Shown here piece after piece: positions 33,897-45,390 of a DNA stretch of 64,000 bases. Position 1 is the stretch's first letter. Each line of letters begins with the position of its first letter. The translations under genes and the position numbers were made by a program. The stretch is from positions 124,001 to 188,000 of the forward strand of contig JANBRJ010000008.1 of the NCBI GenBank assembly GCA_027577595.1, read 5' to 3'. The stretch comes from Coemansia sp. RSA 487 (taxonomy: Eukaryota > Kickxellomycota > Kickxellomycetes > Kickxellales > Kickxellaceae). The notes under the pieces were generated by a model. That model made no database searches. It saw only the letters and a list, made by a program, of their open reading frames with translations, and had not been told where the DNA came from.

Positions 33897-33942
33897 GGGG
33901 GGTGAAAATAGGGGGTGGATTGTTGGGCGTGGGGGAGGGGGG
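33897..33942 (+). other. G-run cluster, potential G-quadruplex
   Basis: Five runs of three to six G (GGGGGG, GGGGG, GGG, GGGGG, GGGGGG) are separated by loops of 1-9 bases on the plus strand, inside AT-rich intergenic DNA. This meets the usual G-quadruplex pattern with slightly long first loops. Confidence 0.6.
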
Positions 33943-34765
33943 ACATTGCAATAGCATTCGACTTGACACAAAACGATGTTTCGAATATAATCAATATGTG
34001 TCTACTCAGGTTTATCGTCTTTTTTATAGTAGAAAATTTTAAATTACGACATTGCCCCCGTATTGCTCCGAATAGCAACAATAATGAAAAACTAGAGCAT
34101 TTGATAAGAATACATCCGGAAAATATTGTTCGTAGAGTGACGAAACTCTCCGGCATGCATTTTTTGCTGAGGCTACTGCCAAAGAGATGAAACAGCTCTT
34201 CAGACCAGTGGCGCGCTATTATTCTTGGCAGGGGGAGCTAAAAAGTGAGGGTGGAGGCGACTTGAGGAATTGCTTTTAGATCCTTTGTTCTGAGGACAGC
34301 AGATGCACAAGAGCCAGAAGGAAAATTAGCGCAGGATAAAGAATCGATGTCGCAATGGGCTTTCCATATTTGGAAACAATTGCGAGAGCAGGTGTAACGG
34401 GGTGTTTCAAGACAGCAGGAAATAATAGGCACTGAGCTCAGGCCACCTTTTCGATGTCTGTTGTGCCATTGTTTTTCTCCCTCAGATAACTGAATTCTAA
34501 TTATAACGTGCTTCTTTCCCAGACACACCAATCTGCACAGGAACATCCATCCTTGCACTTGGTGCATCACTACCACAGCGTGTTTCTGGATTGAAAACAG
34601 AATTTGGTGTGTCATCAAAGCTCTCGAACCTGGCACGAACTGATGAATCTGAAATGATGCAATTTCTTGCAACCATAAAATCGCAAAGGTGGAGGGGGTG
34701 TACAGTACCTGTTCTTCGGTGTGCAAATACAAGGAACAAGGGGGATTCTGACCCGGGTTTTCGTG

Positions 34766-34780
34766 AAAAAAAAAAAAAAA
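34766..34780 (+). repeat. Poly(A) tract of 15
   Basis: Fifteen consecutive A in intergenic DNA. No target-site duplication or retroposed body is evident upstream of it. Confidence 0.85.
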
Positions 34781-35487
34781 GCTGCGACACCACCCCCCTT
34801 TCAGTTTTTTATTTCCGACGGCATGCACCACAAAAATTCTCCTTCCTCCTTATCAACAATTGTCGTTTGGCCTGTAAGATACAGGGACGTGGCGGACGGA
34901 CGGAGGAAAAGCACACGCTTTAACACAGTGAAAGAAAGGAAAAAACAGCGCAGCGATAGGAGAATTTTTCGTGTCGATCATGCATCCCTTTGCCATGCAG
35001 TGGTTGTGCGTCTTGCGCACAGGCCAACCTCCATCGGAAAATCACAAGCCATGTGGGAAACTTTAAGAAGGCAGGTTCCGACATTTCCCAGCCTCAAATG
35101 AGAGCAGAGGAGGCCTGACACGGGTAAAGGCATTATTTCTATTGTTAGCGCGTGCTTTTTCAGGGGTAAGGCTTGAAACAGAAGCTGAAAAGAGCCTAGA
35201 AAAAAAGCCCCGCACTTTTATTATTATTGCTGTGCTTGTGACAGAGTGAGCCCTTTCTTTACCATCGTTTGGGCCATATCCAGACGTGACTGGCTTTTTT
35301 TTTGCTCTCGGGATGGGCCACCTGCCCTTCTTTACACTTTGTTGCAGTCTTTCCGACCTCCTCCGTCCATCTTTCTGACAAAGCATGAGCATTAAAAGTT
35401 GCTGCTATTATTAGGCGCTCATGCGGTGATATCCTTATTCATTCGCTCTTTTGCCTGTCTCGTTGTAGACGCATTTGGTTTCTTGGT

Positions 35488-35495
35488 TATAAAAG
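35488..35495 (+). promoter_or_regulatory. TATA box of PEPCK gene
   Basis: TATAAAAG lies 254 bp before the PCK1 ATG, followed by a CT-rich leader. It is a close consensus match and a plausible strong, regulated promoter. Confidence 0.55.
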
Positions 35496-35748
35496 GACAA
35501 CCGTCTGTCCAAGACACTCCGTCCTTACTTTCTTCGATTCATCATCATATCCTCTCCTTCACCATCTGCTCTTCTAGCTTTTCTATCAGCACACACGCCC
35601 AAGCTCCAGGCTCTCTCCCCGTTTCTGCTATCCTATGAGTACAATTCGGAATTGAACAAACGCGCTTATCAGCCCAACAGCATCAACATCAACATCAAGA
35701 CCCTTTTTATATATCACGTACTCAGCCAAGACTATTATATATCTAGCC

Positions 35749-37350
35749 ATGTCTGCCAACGCCGCCGCTTCGCCTGTTAATACCGAAGGCATCGACTATG
35801 CCAACAAGATCCGCCGCAACCTCTCTCCCGCCCAGCTGTACGAGGAGGCCCTGCGTTACGAGGCCGGCACTGCCATCTCATCGACCGGCGCACTGGTTGC
35901 CCGGTCGGGCGCAAAGACGGGCCGCTCGCCGCGCGACAAGCGTGTGGTCGAGGAAGAATCCACCGTGGACGACGTCTGGTGGGGCCCCGTCAACAAGAAG
36001 CTGTCGGAGGAATCGTTTGCCGTCAACTACGAGCGGGCAGCCAACTACCTCAACACACGTGACAAGCTGTACGTCTTTGACGGGTATGCCGGATGGGACC
36101 CCAAGTACCGCATCAAGGTGCGTGTCGTGTGTGCCCGCGCCTACCACGCACTGTTCATGAACAACATGCTTATCCGTCCGACCCAGGAGGAGCTCGACAA
36201 CTTTGGCGAGCCCGATTTCACCATCGTCAACGCGGGCCAGTTCCCTGCAAACCGCTTCACCACCGGCATGACCAGCAGCACCAGCGTTGCGATCAGCTTC
36301 GAGCGCAAGCAGATGGTGATTCTGGGCACCGAGTACGCCGGCGAGATGAAGAAGGGCGTGTTCACGGTGATGCACTACTTGATGCCGAAGGCTGGCGTCC
36401 TCTCGCTGCACTCGTCGTGCAATGAGGGCCCCAACGGCGACGTATCGCTGTTCTTCGGCCTGTCGGGCACCGGAAAGACCACGCTTTCCGCCGATCCGCA
36501 GCGTCTGCTGATTGGCGACGACGAGCACGTGTGGACCGAGACCGGGGTCTTCAACATCGAGGGCGGGTGCTACGCAAAGACCATCGACCTCTCTGCCGAG
36601 AAGGAGCCCGAGATCTTTGACGCTATCCGGTTCGGCTCTGTTCTGGAGAACGTCATCTACGACGAGCACACCCGCGTCGTCGACTACACAGACAAGTCCA
36701 TCACTGAGAACACGCGGTGCGCGTACCCGATCGAGTACATCCCCAACGCCAAGATCCCGTGCGTCGGCGGCAGCCCCAAGAACATCGTGCTTCTGACATG
36801 CGATGCCTTTGGTGTTCTCCCTCCGGTTGCCAAGCTGACACCTGCGCAGGCAATGTACCACTTCATTTCGGGATACACAGCCAAGATCGCCGGTACCGAG
36901 GAGGGCGTCACAGAACCCGAGGCCACGTTCTCTGCCTGCTTCGGCCAGCCGTTCCTTGTGTGGCACCCGGTCAAGTACGCGCAGATGCTTGCGCAAAAGA
37001 TGCAAGAGAACAACGTCAATGTCTGGTTGGTCAACACCGGCTGGAACGGCGGTGCTTACGGCATTGGCAACCGCATCTCGCTCAAGTACTCGCGTGCCAT
37101 CATCGACGCCATCCACTCGGGCGAGCTCGAGAAGGCTGACTATGTCAACTACGGTGTCTTCAACCTCCAGATCCCCACCGCCGTCACCAACGTTCCTGCA
37201 AAGGTCCTTGATCCGTCACAGGCGTGGCAGGGCTCGGCTGCAGAGTTCAACGGCACCATCAATAAACTGGCGCAGCTGTTCCAGGCAAACTTCAAGGAGT
37301 ACGCCGATAGAGCTACTCCCGAGATCATCGCCGCGGGTCCCCAGCTCTAA
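35749..37350 (+). CDS. PCK1: Phosphoenolpyruvate carboxykinase (ATP)
   Basis: A single exon of 533 residues. It catalyses oxaloacetate + ATP to phosphoenolpyruvate + CO2 + ADP, the committed step of gluconeogenesis, in the cytosol. The ATP-type family signatures are all present: [19 protein letters not shown], a [18 protein letters not shown] stretch, the kinase P-loop [14 protein letters not shown] (about residue 237) and the metal-binding LIGDDEHVW. The oxaloacetate-site Arg lies in the N-terminal TGRSPRDK motif. Length is close to yeast Pck1 (549 aa). The start [17 protein letters not shown] fits, and the 5' leader is long and pyrimidine-rich. Codons are strongly biased to G/C at third positions compared with the flanks, consistent with high expression. 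Confidence 0.97.
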   Translation: MSANAAASPVNTEGIDYANKIRRNLSPAQLYEEALRYEAGTAISSTGALVARSGAKTGRSPRDKRVVEEESTVDDVWWGPVNKKLSEESFAVNYERAANYLNTRDKLYVFDGYAGWDPKYRIKVRVVCARAYHALFMNNMLIRPTQEELDNFGEPDFTIVNAGQFPANRFTTGMTSSTSVAISFERKQMVILGTEYAGEMKKGVFTVMHYLMPKAGVLSLHSSCNEGPNGDVSLFFGLSGTGKTTLSADPQRLLIGDDEHVWTETGVFNIEGGCYAKTIDLSAEKEPEIFDAIRFGSVLENVIYDEHTRVVDYTDKSITENTRCAYPIEYIPNAKIPCVGGSPKNIVLLTCDAFGVLPPVAKLTPAQAMYHFISGYTAKIAGTEEGVTEPEATFSACFGQPFLVWHPVKYAQMLAQKMQENNVNVWLVNTGWNGGAYGIGNRISLKYSRAIIDAIHSGELEKADYVNYGVFNLQIPTAVTNVPAKVLDPSQAWQGSAAEFNGTINKLAQLFQANFKEYADRATPEIIAAGPQL

Positions 37351-37742
37351 ATGGAAAAGTGCTCTGACCTTATTTCTTAATTATTGCCATATTTTCTTCT
37401 GGGACATTTTCCTCAGTATCATAGATTTACTTTGTTCTCCTTCCTTTTTTATATCTTAATATCTATTGTGCATTTATCTTTTCAATATCCATCACCACAT
37501 TTTCCCCATTGAGCCGGTGAACTGTGAACACTCACTACAAAGGATGTTTGGCCTGCCTGCTGCTTAGCAAAAAAGGAGGGGAAGGGGAAATGCGAACCAT
37601 ATTTTGATATTTCGGTTGGACAAGGGAGACACAACCACTCTCTGGTGTGTCAGCCACACCTGTGACAAAGAGCCCAGCTTGTTCAGCTGTTTTTGCAAAG
37701 TCCCGCTATTATTTATATATATATATCTGTTTTGGCTCTAAT
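37351..37742 (+). other. Intergenic region, PCK1 to MRM2
   Basis: 392 bp, T-rich directly after the PCK1 stop and then mixed. A TATATATATAT run at about 37712-37725 lies 20-30 bp before the MRM2 ATG. No gene is seen. Confidence 0.4.
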
Positions 37743-38549
37743 ATGCTTAAATCATGTTCAATGCTCGCGCTACTCAAAGCCTTAGCCGCCACAAGGGGCG
37801 GGTTGCGAGCAAACAATGCAGCAAGCCTTTCGATCGGCATCCCATTTGCAAACAATGCGCAGCAGAAGCAGAACATGTCAAGCAAGAAGAAGAAAGGCGG
37901 GTCGTCGTACCGATACATGGAGCGGCAGACACGCGACCCGTTTGTGAAAAAAGCTCAAGCAGAGCAGTTCCGGGCGCGTAGCAGCTTCAAACTCATGGAG
38001 CTTATTGACAAGCATCGGCTGATACCACAGAGCCCGATGTGTGTGGTGGACTGCGGGGCAGCGCCTGGTGGGTGGAGCCAAGTGATTGCAAGGAAAATGA
38101 ACGCACATCATGAATGCTCAGATGATCACAAGCGTATCGTGGCCATCGATATCCTGGCGATGCAGGCGATCCCTGGTGTATATTTCGTCAGAGGCGATTT
38201 CCTGGAGCCAACAACTAAACAGCAAATAGCGGAAGTGCTGGGCCACCGCAAGGTCGGGCTGCTTTTGTCCGATATGGCGCCGGCGTTCACGGGTCACCAT
38301 TCAGTCGATGCTGATAGAACCATGAATCTGTGCGAAGACGTGGTTTCGTTTTCGGACGAGTTCCTCGCATGCGGCGGCTCCATGGTGCTCAAATTCTTTA
38401 TGGGCGGAAAGGAGTCGGACTTGCGAAAAGAGCTGCGCCGCAGATTCAGCAGCGTGCAAGTTGAGAAGCCGGAGGCATCACGCAAACAGTCGTCTGAGCA
38501 GTATCTGGTCTGTCTAAACAAGGTGCCACAAGATCACGAAGAGCACTAA
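37743..38549 (+). CDS. MRM2: Mitochondrial rRNA 2'-O-methyltransferase (FtsJ/RrmJ family)
   Basis: 268 residues from the ATG at 37743; the frame is open further upstream only through a GTG. The N-terminus (MLKSCSMLALLKALAATRGG) is hydrophobic and basic with no acidic residues, like a mitochondrial presequence. The RrmJ domain begins at RDPFVKKAQAEQFRARSSFK. It shows the SAM-binding VVDCGAAPGGWSQV and the catalytic K-D-K-E tetrad: the Lys of SSFKL, the Asp of LLSDMAP, the Lys of MVLKFFMG and the Glu of SSEQYLV. Family members methylate the peptidyl-transferase-centre uridine of large-subunit mitochondrial rRNA. Two nearby internal Met codons leave a small ambiguity in the start. Confidence 0.9.
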   Translation: MLKSCSMLALLKALAATRGGLRANNAASLSIGIPFANNAQQKQNMSSKKKKGGSSYRYMERQTRDPFVKKAQAEQFRARSSFKLMELIDKHRLIPQSPMCVVDCGAAPGGWSQVIARKMNAHHECSDDHKRIVAIDILAMQAIPGVYFVRGDFLEPTTKQQIAEVLGHRKVGLLLSDMAPAFTGHHSVDADRTMNLCEDVVSFSDEFLACGGSMVLKFFMGGKESDLRKELRRRFSSVQVEKPEASRKQSSEQYLVCLNKVPQDHEEH

Positions 38550-38789
38550 AAATATGCCAAAACTCTAGATGGAAAATTGAACACTATAGCTAACTATAGC
38601 CCTGTTTTTTTCTTTTTCGCTTGTTCCATTTTTTTTCTTCCTGCTCTGTTTTCAAATTTTACAAATTGCAGCATTATTCCTTTTTGTTCTTTATTGTACA
38701 GCACAAATCTTTTTTAGAATTTCTATATTTATAACTTGTATACTAGCAGACCTTCCTTGCCGTGTTTTGGACTTTTGACGTGTAGCAAT

Positions 38790-41700
38790 ATGCCGCGCTT
38801 TCTCAGCAGAGCTGGTACAAACATCGACGACCTGGAGCGGCAGCTGGCGCGCGTGGGCTCTGCAGAAAACGATGCATCGTCGGATGAAGCGATTTCCAGC
38901 GCTTCGGTGTTCAGAGTGCCGGTAACAGAACGGACGCCGCTGCTGAGCGGTGGAAGCACACCGCGGATTCTGTCCTCGCCACAACAGCCATCGTCCTTCT
39001 CTGCGCGAGGAAGCATCGCACAGTCCGCTGAGCATACATCTTTGGCAGTCGAGCAGCAATCGGCATTGCGGCATAGTGACGAAATCCATTGTGCCAGCTG
39101 CGGTGGTCACCAGAATCTTCAGCTTTGTCACAAGCTCGGTTGCGATTGTGCTGATTGTACGGCACTAAAAAGACAGTCACGGGATGGCGATAGATGTAAA
39201 CAACGCATAAGTGGCGATCATACAGTCCTTGCGTCTAATGATCATGGCGGCGAAGCCGATGCAGCTTATCTTGCTACCGCCTCCCAGCAGCCGCATCATC
39301 ATCAACAGCAGCAGCCACGGCAGCAGCAAGGGCCAGGCGCTCCTCCACGTAAACTCGGAACCTGGGACGGCGTGTTCATGCCAGTTACGCTGACCATCTG
39401 GGGCATTCTGGTGTATGTGCGCATGGGGTACTTTATCAGCCAAGTGGGGATCGTTGGCACCATCGGCAGCTTCATGTGCGGCTACGCAGTGACAACGCTG
39501 ACGACGCTGTCGATTTCCGCCATATCGACCAACGGAACAGTCAAGGGCGGCGGGCCATACTACATGCTGTCGCGGTCTCTGGGCCCCGAGTTCGGCGGCA
39601 GCATTGGTCTGATGTTCTACACCGGAACGCTGCTTGCCGGCGCGCTGAATGCCGTTGCTTTTGTCGAGCCGATGATGAGCAACTTTGGACAGATTGCTGG
39701 CGACGTTGCGCAAGTGTTTCCCGAGGGCCCGTGGTGGTACATACTGTACAGCTCGGTTCTCCTAGCGCTGTGCACGACGGTGTGTCTAACGGGGGCGCAG
39801 ATGTTTGCAAAGGCATCGACGTTCCTGTCGACCATCATCGTTGCGTCAATAGCAATGATACTGGCGTCTTTTGCGCTGAAGGCACCGTTCGAGAGCGAGG
39901 TGCGTGGCGTGTACTACAGCGGATGGAGCATCGCGACGTTCCGCGAGAACCTGTGGCCGGAGCTGACGCCGCTAGCGCCAGGACAGCCGTCGGAGACGTA
40001 CAGCTCGGTGCTGGGGGTTCTGTTTCCGGCGTGCATCGGCATTATGGCGGGGGCATCAATGTCGTCGCAGCTGCGCAAGCCCAGCAAGTCGATTGCCAAG
40101 GGCACGCTGTGGGCGGTGGGCGTGACGTTTGTGCTGTACATGACGCTGGTTGTGTCACTGGGAGCCACGACGCGCCGCCACACGCTGCGCACCAACTTCA
40201 ATGTTCTGCAGGAAATCAACGTCCTCCCGATCATCGTCCCCATCGGCTCGCTGACGACCGGCGTGACGAGCACGCTAAGTGGGCTGCTGTCGGCGGCCAG
40301 CGTGCTGCAGGCCATCGCCAAGGATGATTTGTTTGCGGTGCTGACGCCGCTGAAGCGCCTCGGGCGCAACGACACCCCGACGCGCGCCATCGTCACAACG
40401 TATGCGATCTCGCAGATCGCGTTCTTTGTCGGCGACACCAACGCTGTGGCGCCATTCACCACAATGTTTAACCTGATCATGTTTGCCTTTGTCAACCTGG
40501 CGTGCCTTGTGCTGAAGCTGGCGGCGTCAGTCAACTTCCGCCCCACGTTCCAGTACTTCAAGGCGTGGACCGCGGCTGTCGGCGCCATCGGGTGTTTCTC
40601 AGTGATGCTGTTCGTCGATGCACTGTCGGCGCTGGCGTCCACAGCCGTTGTGGTGGTTCTGTTCCTGTATGTGCATTACACGTGTCCGCCCAAGCCCTGG
40701 GGCGATGTCACGCAGAGCTTGATCTACCACCAGTGCCGCAAATTCATGCTGCGCCTAGATCTCCGCAAGGACCACGTCAAGTTCTGGCGCCCGCAGATCC
40801 TGCTCCTCGTGCACAACCCGCGGTCTTCGCTGCATTTGGTGCGCTTCTGCAACGCGCTGAAGAAGGGCGGCCTGTACGTCATTGGGCATGTCATCAAGGG
40901 TGGCGATTTCCGCGATATGATGTGGGAGTTCCGCCGTCAGGAGACTGCTTGGCTGCGTCTTATCGACGTGCTTGGTGTCAAAGCCTTTCTGAACATGGCT
41001 ATTGACAAGAGTGATGACGCCGGCGCCCGCAGCATCGTCTTTGGCGCCGGACTTGGCGGAATGCGCCCCAACATCGTGGTCATGGGCTTCATTAACCTTG
41101 ATACCAACAGAGCAGACCCAGAGGCATTAGAGACGAACTGCTTGGCTGGCGGCGCTTTGGCAGCGCTCCCAACCGATGGGATCCAGCTCAACACGCCGAT
41201 CTCGCCAGTTGCCTACCTGCGCATCATTGAAGATGTTCTGACAATGGGCAAGGCTTTGGGTATCGCATACGGGTTCTCCAAGCTTGGTTCCGTGATGCCC
41301 GCTCTACCGACTGGAGACTTGACCCACCGCCACACATTGTTTACGTCGCAGTCGTCCGCATCCATTCCCAACCACCTCGGCCTGAAGACCTCGCGCTCCA
41401 ACAGCACTTCGCAGCAAAGCAGGAGACAGTACATCGATTTGTGGCCCATCCAGATCGGCACCGCTACCACCGCAGTTAGCGCTGATGGCAAACACGCATA
41501 CCTGACCAACTTTGACTCCTACGTAATGGTACTCCAGCTAGGAACCGTTCTGCATCTCGTGCCGTACTGGAACAAGCACTACCGGTTACGTGTCATGTGC
41601 TTTGTCGAGGATCAAAGGGACGTTGACGAAGAGTACCGCCGTGTAGCCAAACTGCTGCGCGACTTGCGGGTCAAGGCCGAGCTCCACGTGCATTACATGC

Positions 41701-42893
41701 GCGGCGCTGGGCTGGCTACCTATGATCAAGCTGCCTCATCTCCACCCAGCTCACAGACCGATCCACAGGAATCCTCTATGTCGCAAGAACCAGTGATGTC
41801 GCCAAAGACTCCGCCGATGCCACTCCCGCCAAACTCGAGGCAGAGACAAGGCGCATCCACAAACAACCAACCACAGGTTGCTGACGAGCTGTCTCTGACT
41901 CCTAGCGGATTCAGTATGCGTGTCAACCTACCTATGCCACTACGCTATGAAGCAACACGTCTCGAGCATGTAAGTGGAAGCGGTTCACTTACTGCCGAAG
42001 GTAGCGGCGGAATTGTTGGCACTACTGCCACTGCCACTACTACTGGCAGCAGCAGCAGTCATGAGATTAGCAGTGACTCGGACTCGGACTCTGATATGGA
42101 CGAACACGATGCACCATTGCTTGCCAACCGCCTTCCTCTCTCTGCACAAGGCGGTGGGTTTGGGCCGCATAGGATTGCATTTGGATCTAGAAACGATGCG
42201 GCATTGCTGCCTGGCGGTTCCGCAGCTGGGCCGATCAGTAGGAGATCGGGTCGAAGAAACACGTCGTTTGGTACTGATGGCATTACCGGCCTATGGAATA
42301 GTCTCCAGCGCATTAATACCACGGGTAGTACAAGTACTCAACAACAACAGGATGATTCAGGATCAAGTAGCGGAGTCATCAGGCAGCGCAGATGCTCTGA
42401 CGGCTCTATGGTCCTTTCTAACCTCTATCCTCATGCTCTGGCAGCAGCGACTGCTGTCCCTTTGCTGCAGGTCCAGCCTCCTAGCGGCATGGCTGCTCCC
42501 GAGTCCACAGACGTACCTGATGCTATGAACCAATATACTGGAATCGGCAGTGCCCATCATCTCAATCCGACAGCTGCATCGGCAGGCGGTGCATTGGGAT
42601 TGAATATCAACAAAGCAGCAGCGCATTCCGGTTCTTCTGTGTCTTCTGCCACAGAGTTCAATGACATGCCGATCGGCACACAAAACCTCATACTGAACGA
42701 ACTAATAAGGAGAGAAAGCAAAGAAGGGTCAACAGCAGTTATTTTCACAACGCTGCAGGCACCAGAGCCTGGCACCTCAGACTCGGAGAAAAAGACCATG
42801 GAATACTTGCGTGATATCGATACTCTGGCTAAAGATTTGCCGCCAGTGTTCCTGGTACATGCAACATCTCTGACTGTGACCACATCATTGTGA
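38790..42893 (+). CDS. VHC1: Cation-chloride cotransporter, Vhc1-like (SLC12 family)
   Basis: A single exon of 1367 residues from the ATG at 38790. The N-terminal 185 residues are hydrophilic with a Cys/His-containing segment and a Gln-rich run. About twelve membrane helices span residues 190-630, opening with the SLC12 signature GTWDGVFMPVTLTIWGILVY and including GGGPYYMLSRSLGPEFGGSI. The soluble C-terminal domain begins at CPPKPWGDVTQSLIYHQCRK and contains VHNPRSSLHLVRFCNALKKG. It is interrupted by roughly 350 disordered Ser/Gln-rich residues, then ends in the conserved TAVIFTTLQAPEPG and LPPVFLVHATSLTVTTSL, the universal CCC terminus. In yeast, Vhc1 imports K+ and Cl- at the vacuole. It could also be a plasma-membrane member; the sequence does not decide. 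Confidence 0.92.
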   Translation: MPRFLSRAGTNIDDLERQLARVGSAENDASSDEAISSASVFRVPVTERTPLLSGGSTPRILSSPQQPSSFSARGSIAQSAEHTSLAVEQQSALRHSDEIHCASCGGHQNLQLCHKLGCDCADCTALKRQSRDGDRCKQRISGDHTVLASNDHGGEADAAYLATASQQPHHHQQQQPRQQQGPGAPPRKLGTWDGVFMPVTLTIWGILVYVRMGYFISQVGIVGTIGSFMCGYAVTTLTTLSISAISTNGTVKGGGPYYMLSRSLGPEFGGSIGLMFYTGTLLAGALNAVAFVEPMMSNFGQIAGDVAQVFPEGPWWYILYSSVLLALCTTVCLTGAQMFAKASTFLSTIIVASIAMILASFALKAPFESEVRGVYYSGWSIATFRENLWPELTPLAPGQPSETYSSVLGVLFPACIGIMAGASMSSQLRKPSKSIAKGTLWAVGVTFVLYMTLVVSLGATTRRHTLRTNFNVLQEINVLPIIVPIGSLTTGVTSTLSGLLSAASVLQAIAKDDLFAVLTPLKRLGRNDTPTRAIVTTYAISQIAFFVGDTNAVAPFTTMFNLIMFAFVNLACLVLKLAASVNFRPTFQYFKAWTAAVGAIGCFSVMLFVDALSALASTAVVVVLFLYVHYTCPPKPWGDVTQSLIYHQCRKFMLRLDLRKDHVKFWRPQILLLVHNPRSSLHLVRFCNALKKGGLYVIGHVIKGGDFRDMMWEFRRQETAWLRLIDVLGVKAFLNMAIDKSDDAGARSIVFGAGLGGMRPNIVVMGFINLDTNRADPEALETNCLAGGALAALPTDGIQLNTPISPVAYLRIIEDVLTMGKALGIAYGFSKLGSVMPALPTGDLTHRHTLFTSQSSASIPNHLGLKTSRSNSTSQQSRRQYIDLWPIQIGTATTAVSADGKHAYLTNFDSYVMVLQLGTVLHLVPYWNKHYRLRVMCFVEDQRDVDEEYRRVAKLLRDLRVKAELHVHYMRGAGLATYDQAASSPPSSQTDPQESSMSQEPVMSPKTPPMPLPPNSRQRQGASTNNQPQVADELSLTPSGFSMRVNLPMPLRYEATRLEHVSGSGSLTAEGSGGIVGTTATATTTGSSSSHEISSDSDSDSDMDEHDAPLLANRLPLSAQGGGFGPHRIAFGSRNDAALLPGGSAAGPISRRSGRRNTSFGTDGITGLWNSLQRINTTGSTSTQQQQDDSGSSSGVIRQRRCSDGSMVLSNLYPHALAAATAVPLLQVQPPSGMAAPESTDVPDAMNQYTGIGSAHHLNPTAASAGGALGLNINKAAAHSGSSVSSATEFNDMPIGTQNLILNELIRRESKEGSTAVIFTTLQAPEPGTSDSEKKTMEYLRDIDTLAKDLPPVFLVHATSLTVTTSL

Positions 42894-43147
42894 TCAAAAA
42901 AGATGTTTTGTTTTCGACCTGTTCTTATCTATATTTACTTTAACATTTCCTGTATATTTTTTGTAGGAATAGTTATATGCTTTTTACATTTAAATTCTAG
43001 ACTTTTCTAACAAGCAGCTAAACATTTGTCAGCTCTGCATGTCTCGTGCAAACCCTTCTTTCTCGCAAATAGTAGGTTTCGTTTACGGCTTTGTACTCCA
43101 GGCTACAAAGTTGTTTATAGTAAAATATTAAAAAAGATTAAAAGACC

Positions 43148-45390
43148 TTAGATTGCTTCAAATATGGATCTTCTGTTGTCCAAAATGAACCTGACTAGTT
43201 TCGTGGACCGTCTAATGTCCACACCAGCGTCGGCTGGGTTGTTCCCTGGCGGTGCAATCGTCGGACCAAACACAATGCCTAGGTTTTCCGAGTTCATCAT
43301 GTTGAACTCCTGGAACGCCTGTACTTTGTCCAGATGCGCAAACAAATAAGCGACCGTGTTGCGATTGGCTACCGGCATGTTTCGTATGGCTTCTGCCAGG
43401 CCACTAATCTTTTGCGCAAGCTCCAGCTCATCGTCACCATGGCTGTAAGCGGTTATCTCTGGAGGTGCATTGTCTGGCTCGCTTGCTGGGAAGAAAGAAA
43501 GCATGGCTGTGCGCTGCGACGGAGGAATGAGTCCACCTGGAAGCTCGCGCAAGTACATTTTCAGAACGCTTGCGATCGTGTTAATGTCGCCTACGTATGC
43601 GTTGGATCGCAGATCAACGTGCTCTGCATCGAGGTCAAACTCGTTTCGCAACTTATTTACTTGCGAACTCTGTCCGGACTGGCGGTATATTCCTTCGTTC
43701 TGCAGACCAAACGCCTCCACGGCATCCGCGCATTTGGCGAGAATCATCGGAACCGGGTGCTTGTCCCGAGACAGCTGCACATCCAGCGGAACGCCGAATA
43801 TCGGCTTGGGGTTTGCATATAGCTTGGCTCTTGTCGACATCTCGTATTCCTTGTACGGAATGCTTGCCCGGTTGATCCGGCCGCCGCTTCTCGCTGTGAT
43901 TTGCAGATAAGCATCCAAGTCGGTCTTTGTGTCGATTCCACCCACCATCTCCACCATCCCTATCGGAGCAGCTGCGCCTTCGCCGCTTGTATCGATTGGC
44001 TTGAGGGTTATGGCATCTGCCAGAACAGCAGACTCGTACGTGTAGGCGTACTTGCCCAAACTGAACTTGAGGAATTGGTCAACCTCCTCGATGAGCCCCA
44101 TCACGCTCGCCAGGATCTTTGGCAGTTGCACGTCGTAAAAGTCCCGCCGCATCGCATTCGTTTGGTTCAGTAGCCGCTTATATGCCTCGTTGGCCACTTT
44201 GGCCTTGACACCAGCCTCCTGGCCCATGCGCTCCAGCGACTCCTGCGTAGACCCCTTGTGCTTGCTGAAAATGCCAGAGACCGCGCTGCCAACATTTTTG
44301 GTCTTTGAAATGGCAGTCATCGAGCTGGGGCCGCTGCCTCCATGGGAGAACGATGCACTGGCTACGCTGCCCACGCTGCTTATCGGCGCGCCACTCTCAG
44401 TCTTGCTGTTGCCACTCTTTACAAGAAGCTTTTCCCACTCGCCGCTCTGGATCTCGTATTTGCTGCGAGCTTTTTCAAGCAGGGCTTCCGTTTCCTCGAT
44501 CGCCTTTTGGTATCTCTGCTCTGTATCTTTGAGCTTTCTGCGCACGTTTTCCTTGGACTTTACATAGTTGTTCAGATATTCAGACATCTCATGAAGCGTA
44601 ATCGAGAACTTCATCCGGTTCGATGCCAGGGTCTCGTGCACCTCGACTAACCGCTGCCATGCTGCTTGCTGGGTGTTGGGTGGATTTCCTTGCTTGCCGT
44701 GGTCCATGGTTCTGAGAGTTGTTAGCACGAGTTTCTGCATATTGCGGCTATAGTCTTCCTCAACCTTTGCTCTGTTTTTGAAAAACGCCACTGTTTCCTA
44801 CATTATGTACATTCCGTTTGCAAAAAAAAAAAAAGAAAGTGGATTTTATGTCAGAAATGTGTAGCTTTCCGATACAAGCAAGCTCCTTTGGATATCAATA
44901 CCCTACCAGCAACAGACAATACAACTTCTTACCTTGCACGATGTAAGGCTGTGCCTCGATCGCTCGAGCAGCATTGCAAGCCCTCCCTACACACAATAGA
45001 AACGTATATATTAGTGGATCCGCCATTTCACACGCAGTAATATAAATGAACCAAAATATGGTACAATATGAGACAGAAATATTCGGTATTAAGGGGGGGA
45101 GGAAGAAGGAAAATACTTGTCCCACATTTAATATGAAACACAAAGCGGAGAAGCCAAAAAAAAAAAGCAATACTTACATCAATCTCTGTCAGATCCACTT
45201 GCACGGGCATACTCTTTTGTTGCTGTAGCTGCTGCTGTTGCTGTAATGAGCGTGTAGTTGCTGGTGAAGCACCGCCTGTAGAAGCATAGTGCATTTGGCC
45301 TGTAGCGTCGTAGCTCTGGCGTCCTTCGGATACAACAGTAGCGGCGTCAGCCCGCTGCGTACTAGTGTCAGTAGAGGTCCACGATTGCAT
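43148..45390 (-). CDS. RGD1: F-BAR plus RhoGAP protein, Rgd1-like
   Basis: Exons 45390-45178, 44986-44933 and 44797-43148 on the minus strand, all phase 0, give 638 residues. Donors are GTAAGT and GTAAGA; introns are 191 and 135 nt. The 54-nt middle exon encodes GGLAMLLERSRHSLTSCK, the start of the FCH helix, which continues as ETVAFFKNRAKVEEDYSRNM. The F-BAR domain runs to about residue 330. The RhoGAP domain (about 430-638) has the arginine finger in EGIYRQSG, LKMYLRELPGGLI and NLGIVFGPTI. Length matches yeast Rgd1 (666 aa), a GAP for Rho3/Rho4 at growth sites. The first 70 residues are Ser/Thr/Gln-rich. The gene converges on VHC1 with 254 bp between stops. Confidence 0.92.

Larger units (their letters stand above)
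33062..35748. other. 2.7 kb intergenic region, HSE1 to PEPCK
   Basis: No recognisable gene on either strand. It contains a dense G-run cluster at 33897-33942, a 15-base poly(A) at 34766-34780 and, near the right end, a TATA box and CT-rich leader belonging to PEPCK. The ORFs of 100-200 codons here start at non-ATG codons or have no family resemblance. Confidence 0.45.

Noticed and set aside
34751-34780. The 15-base A run as the tail of a retroposed element.
   Set aside because: No flanking target-site duplication and no recognisable body upstream.
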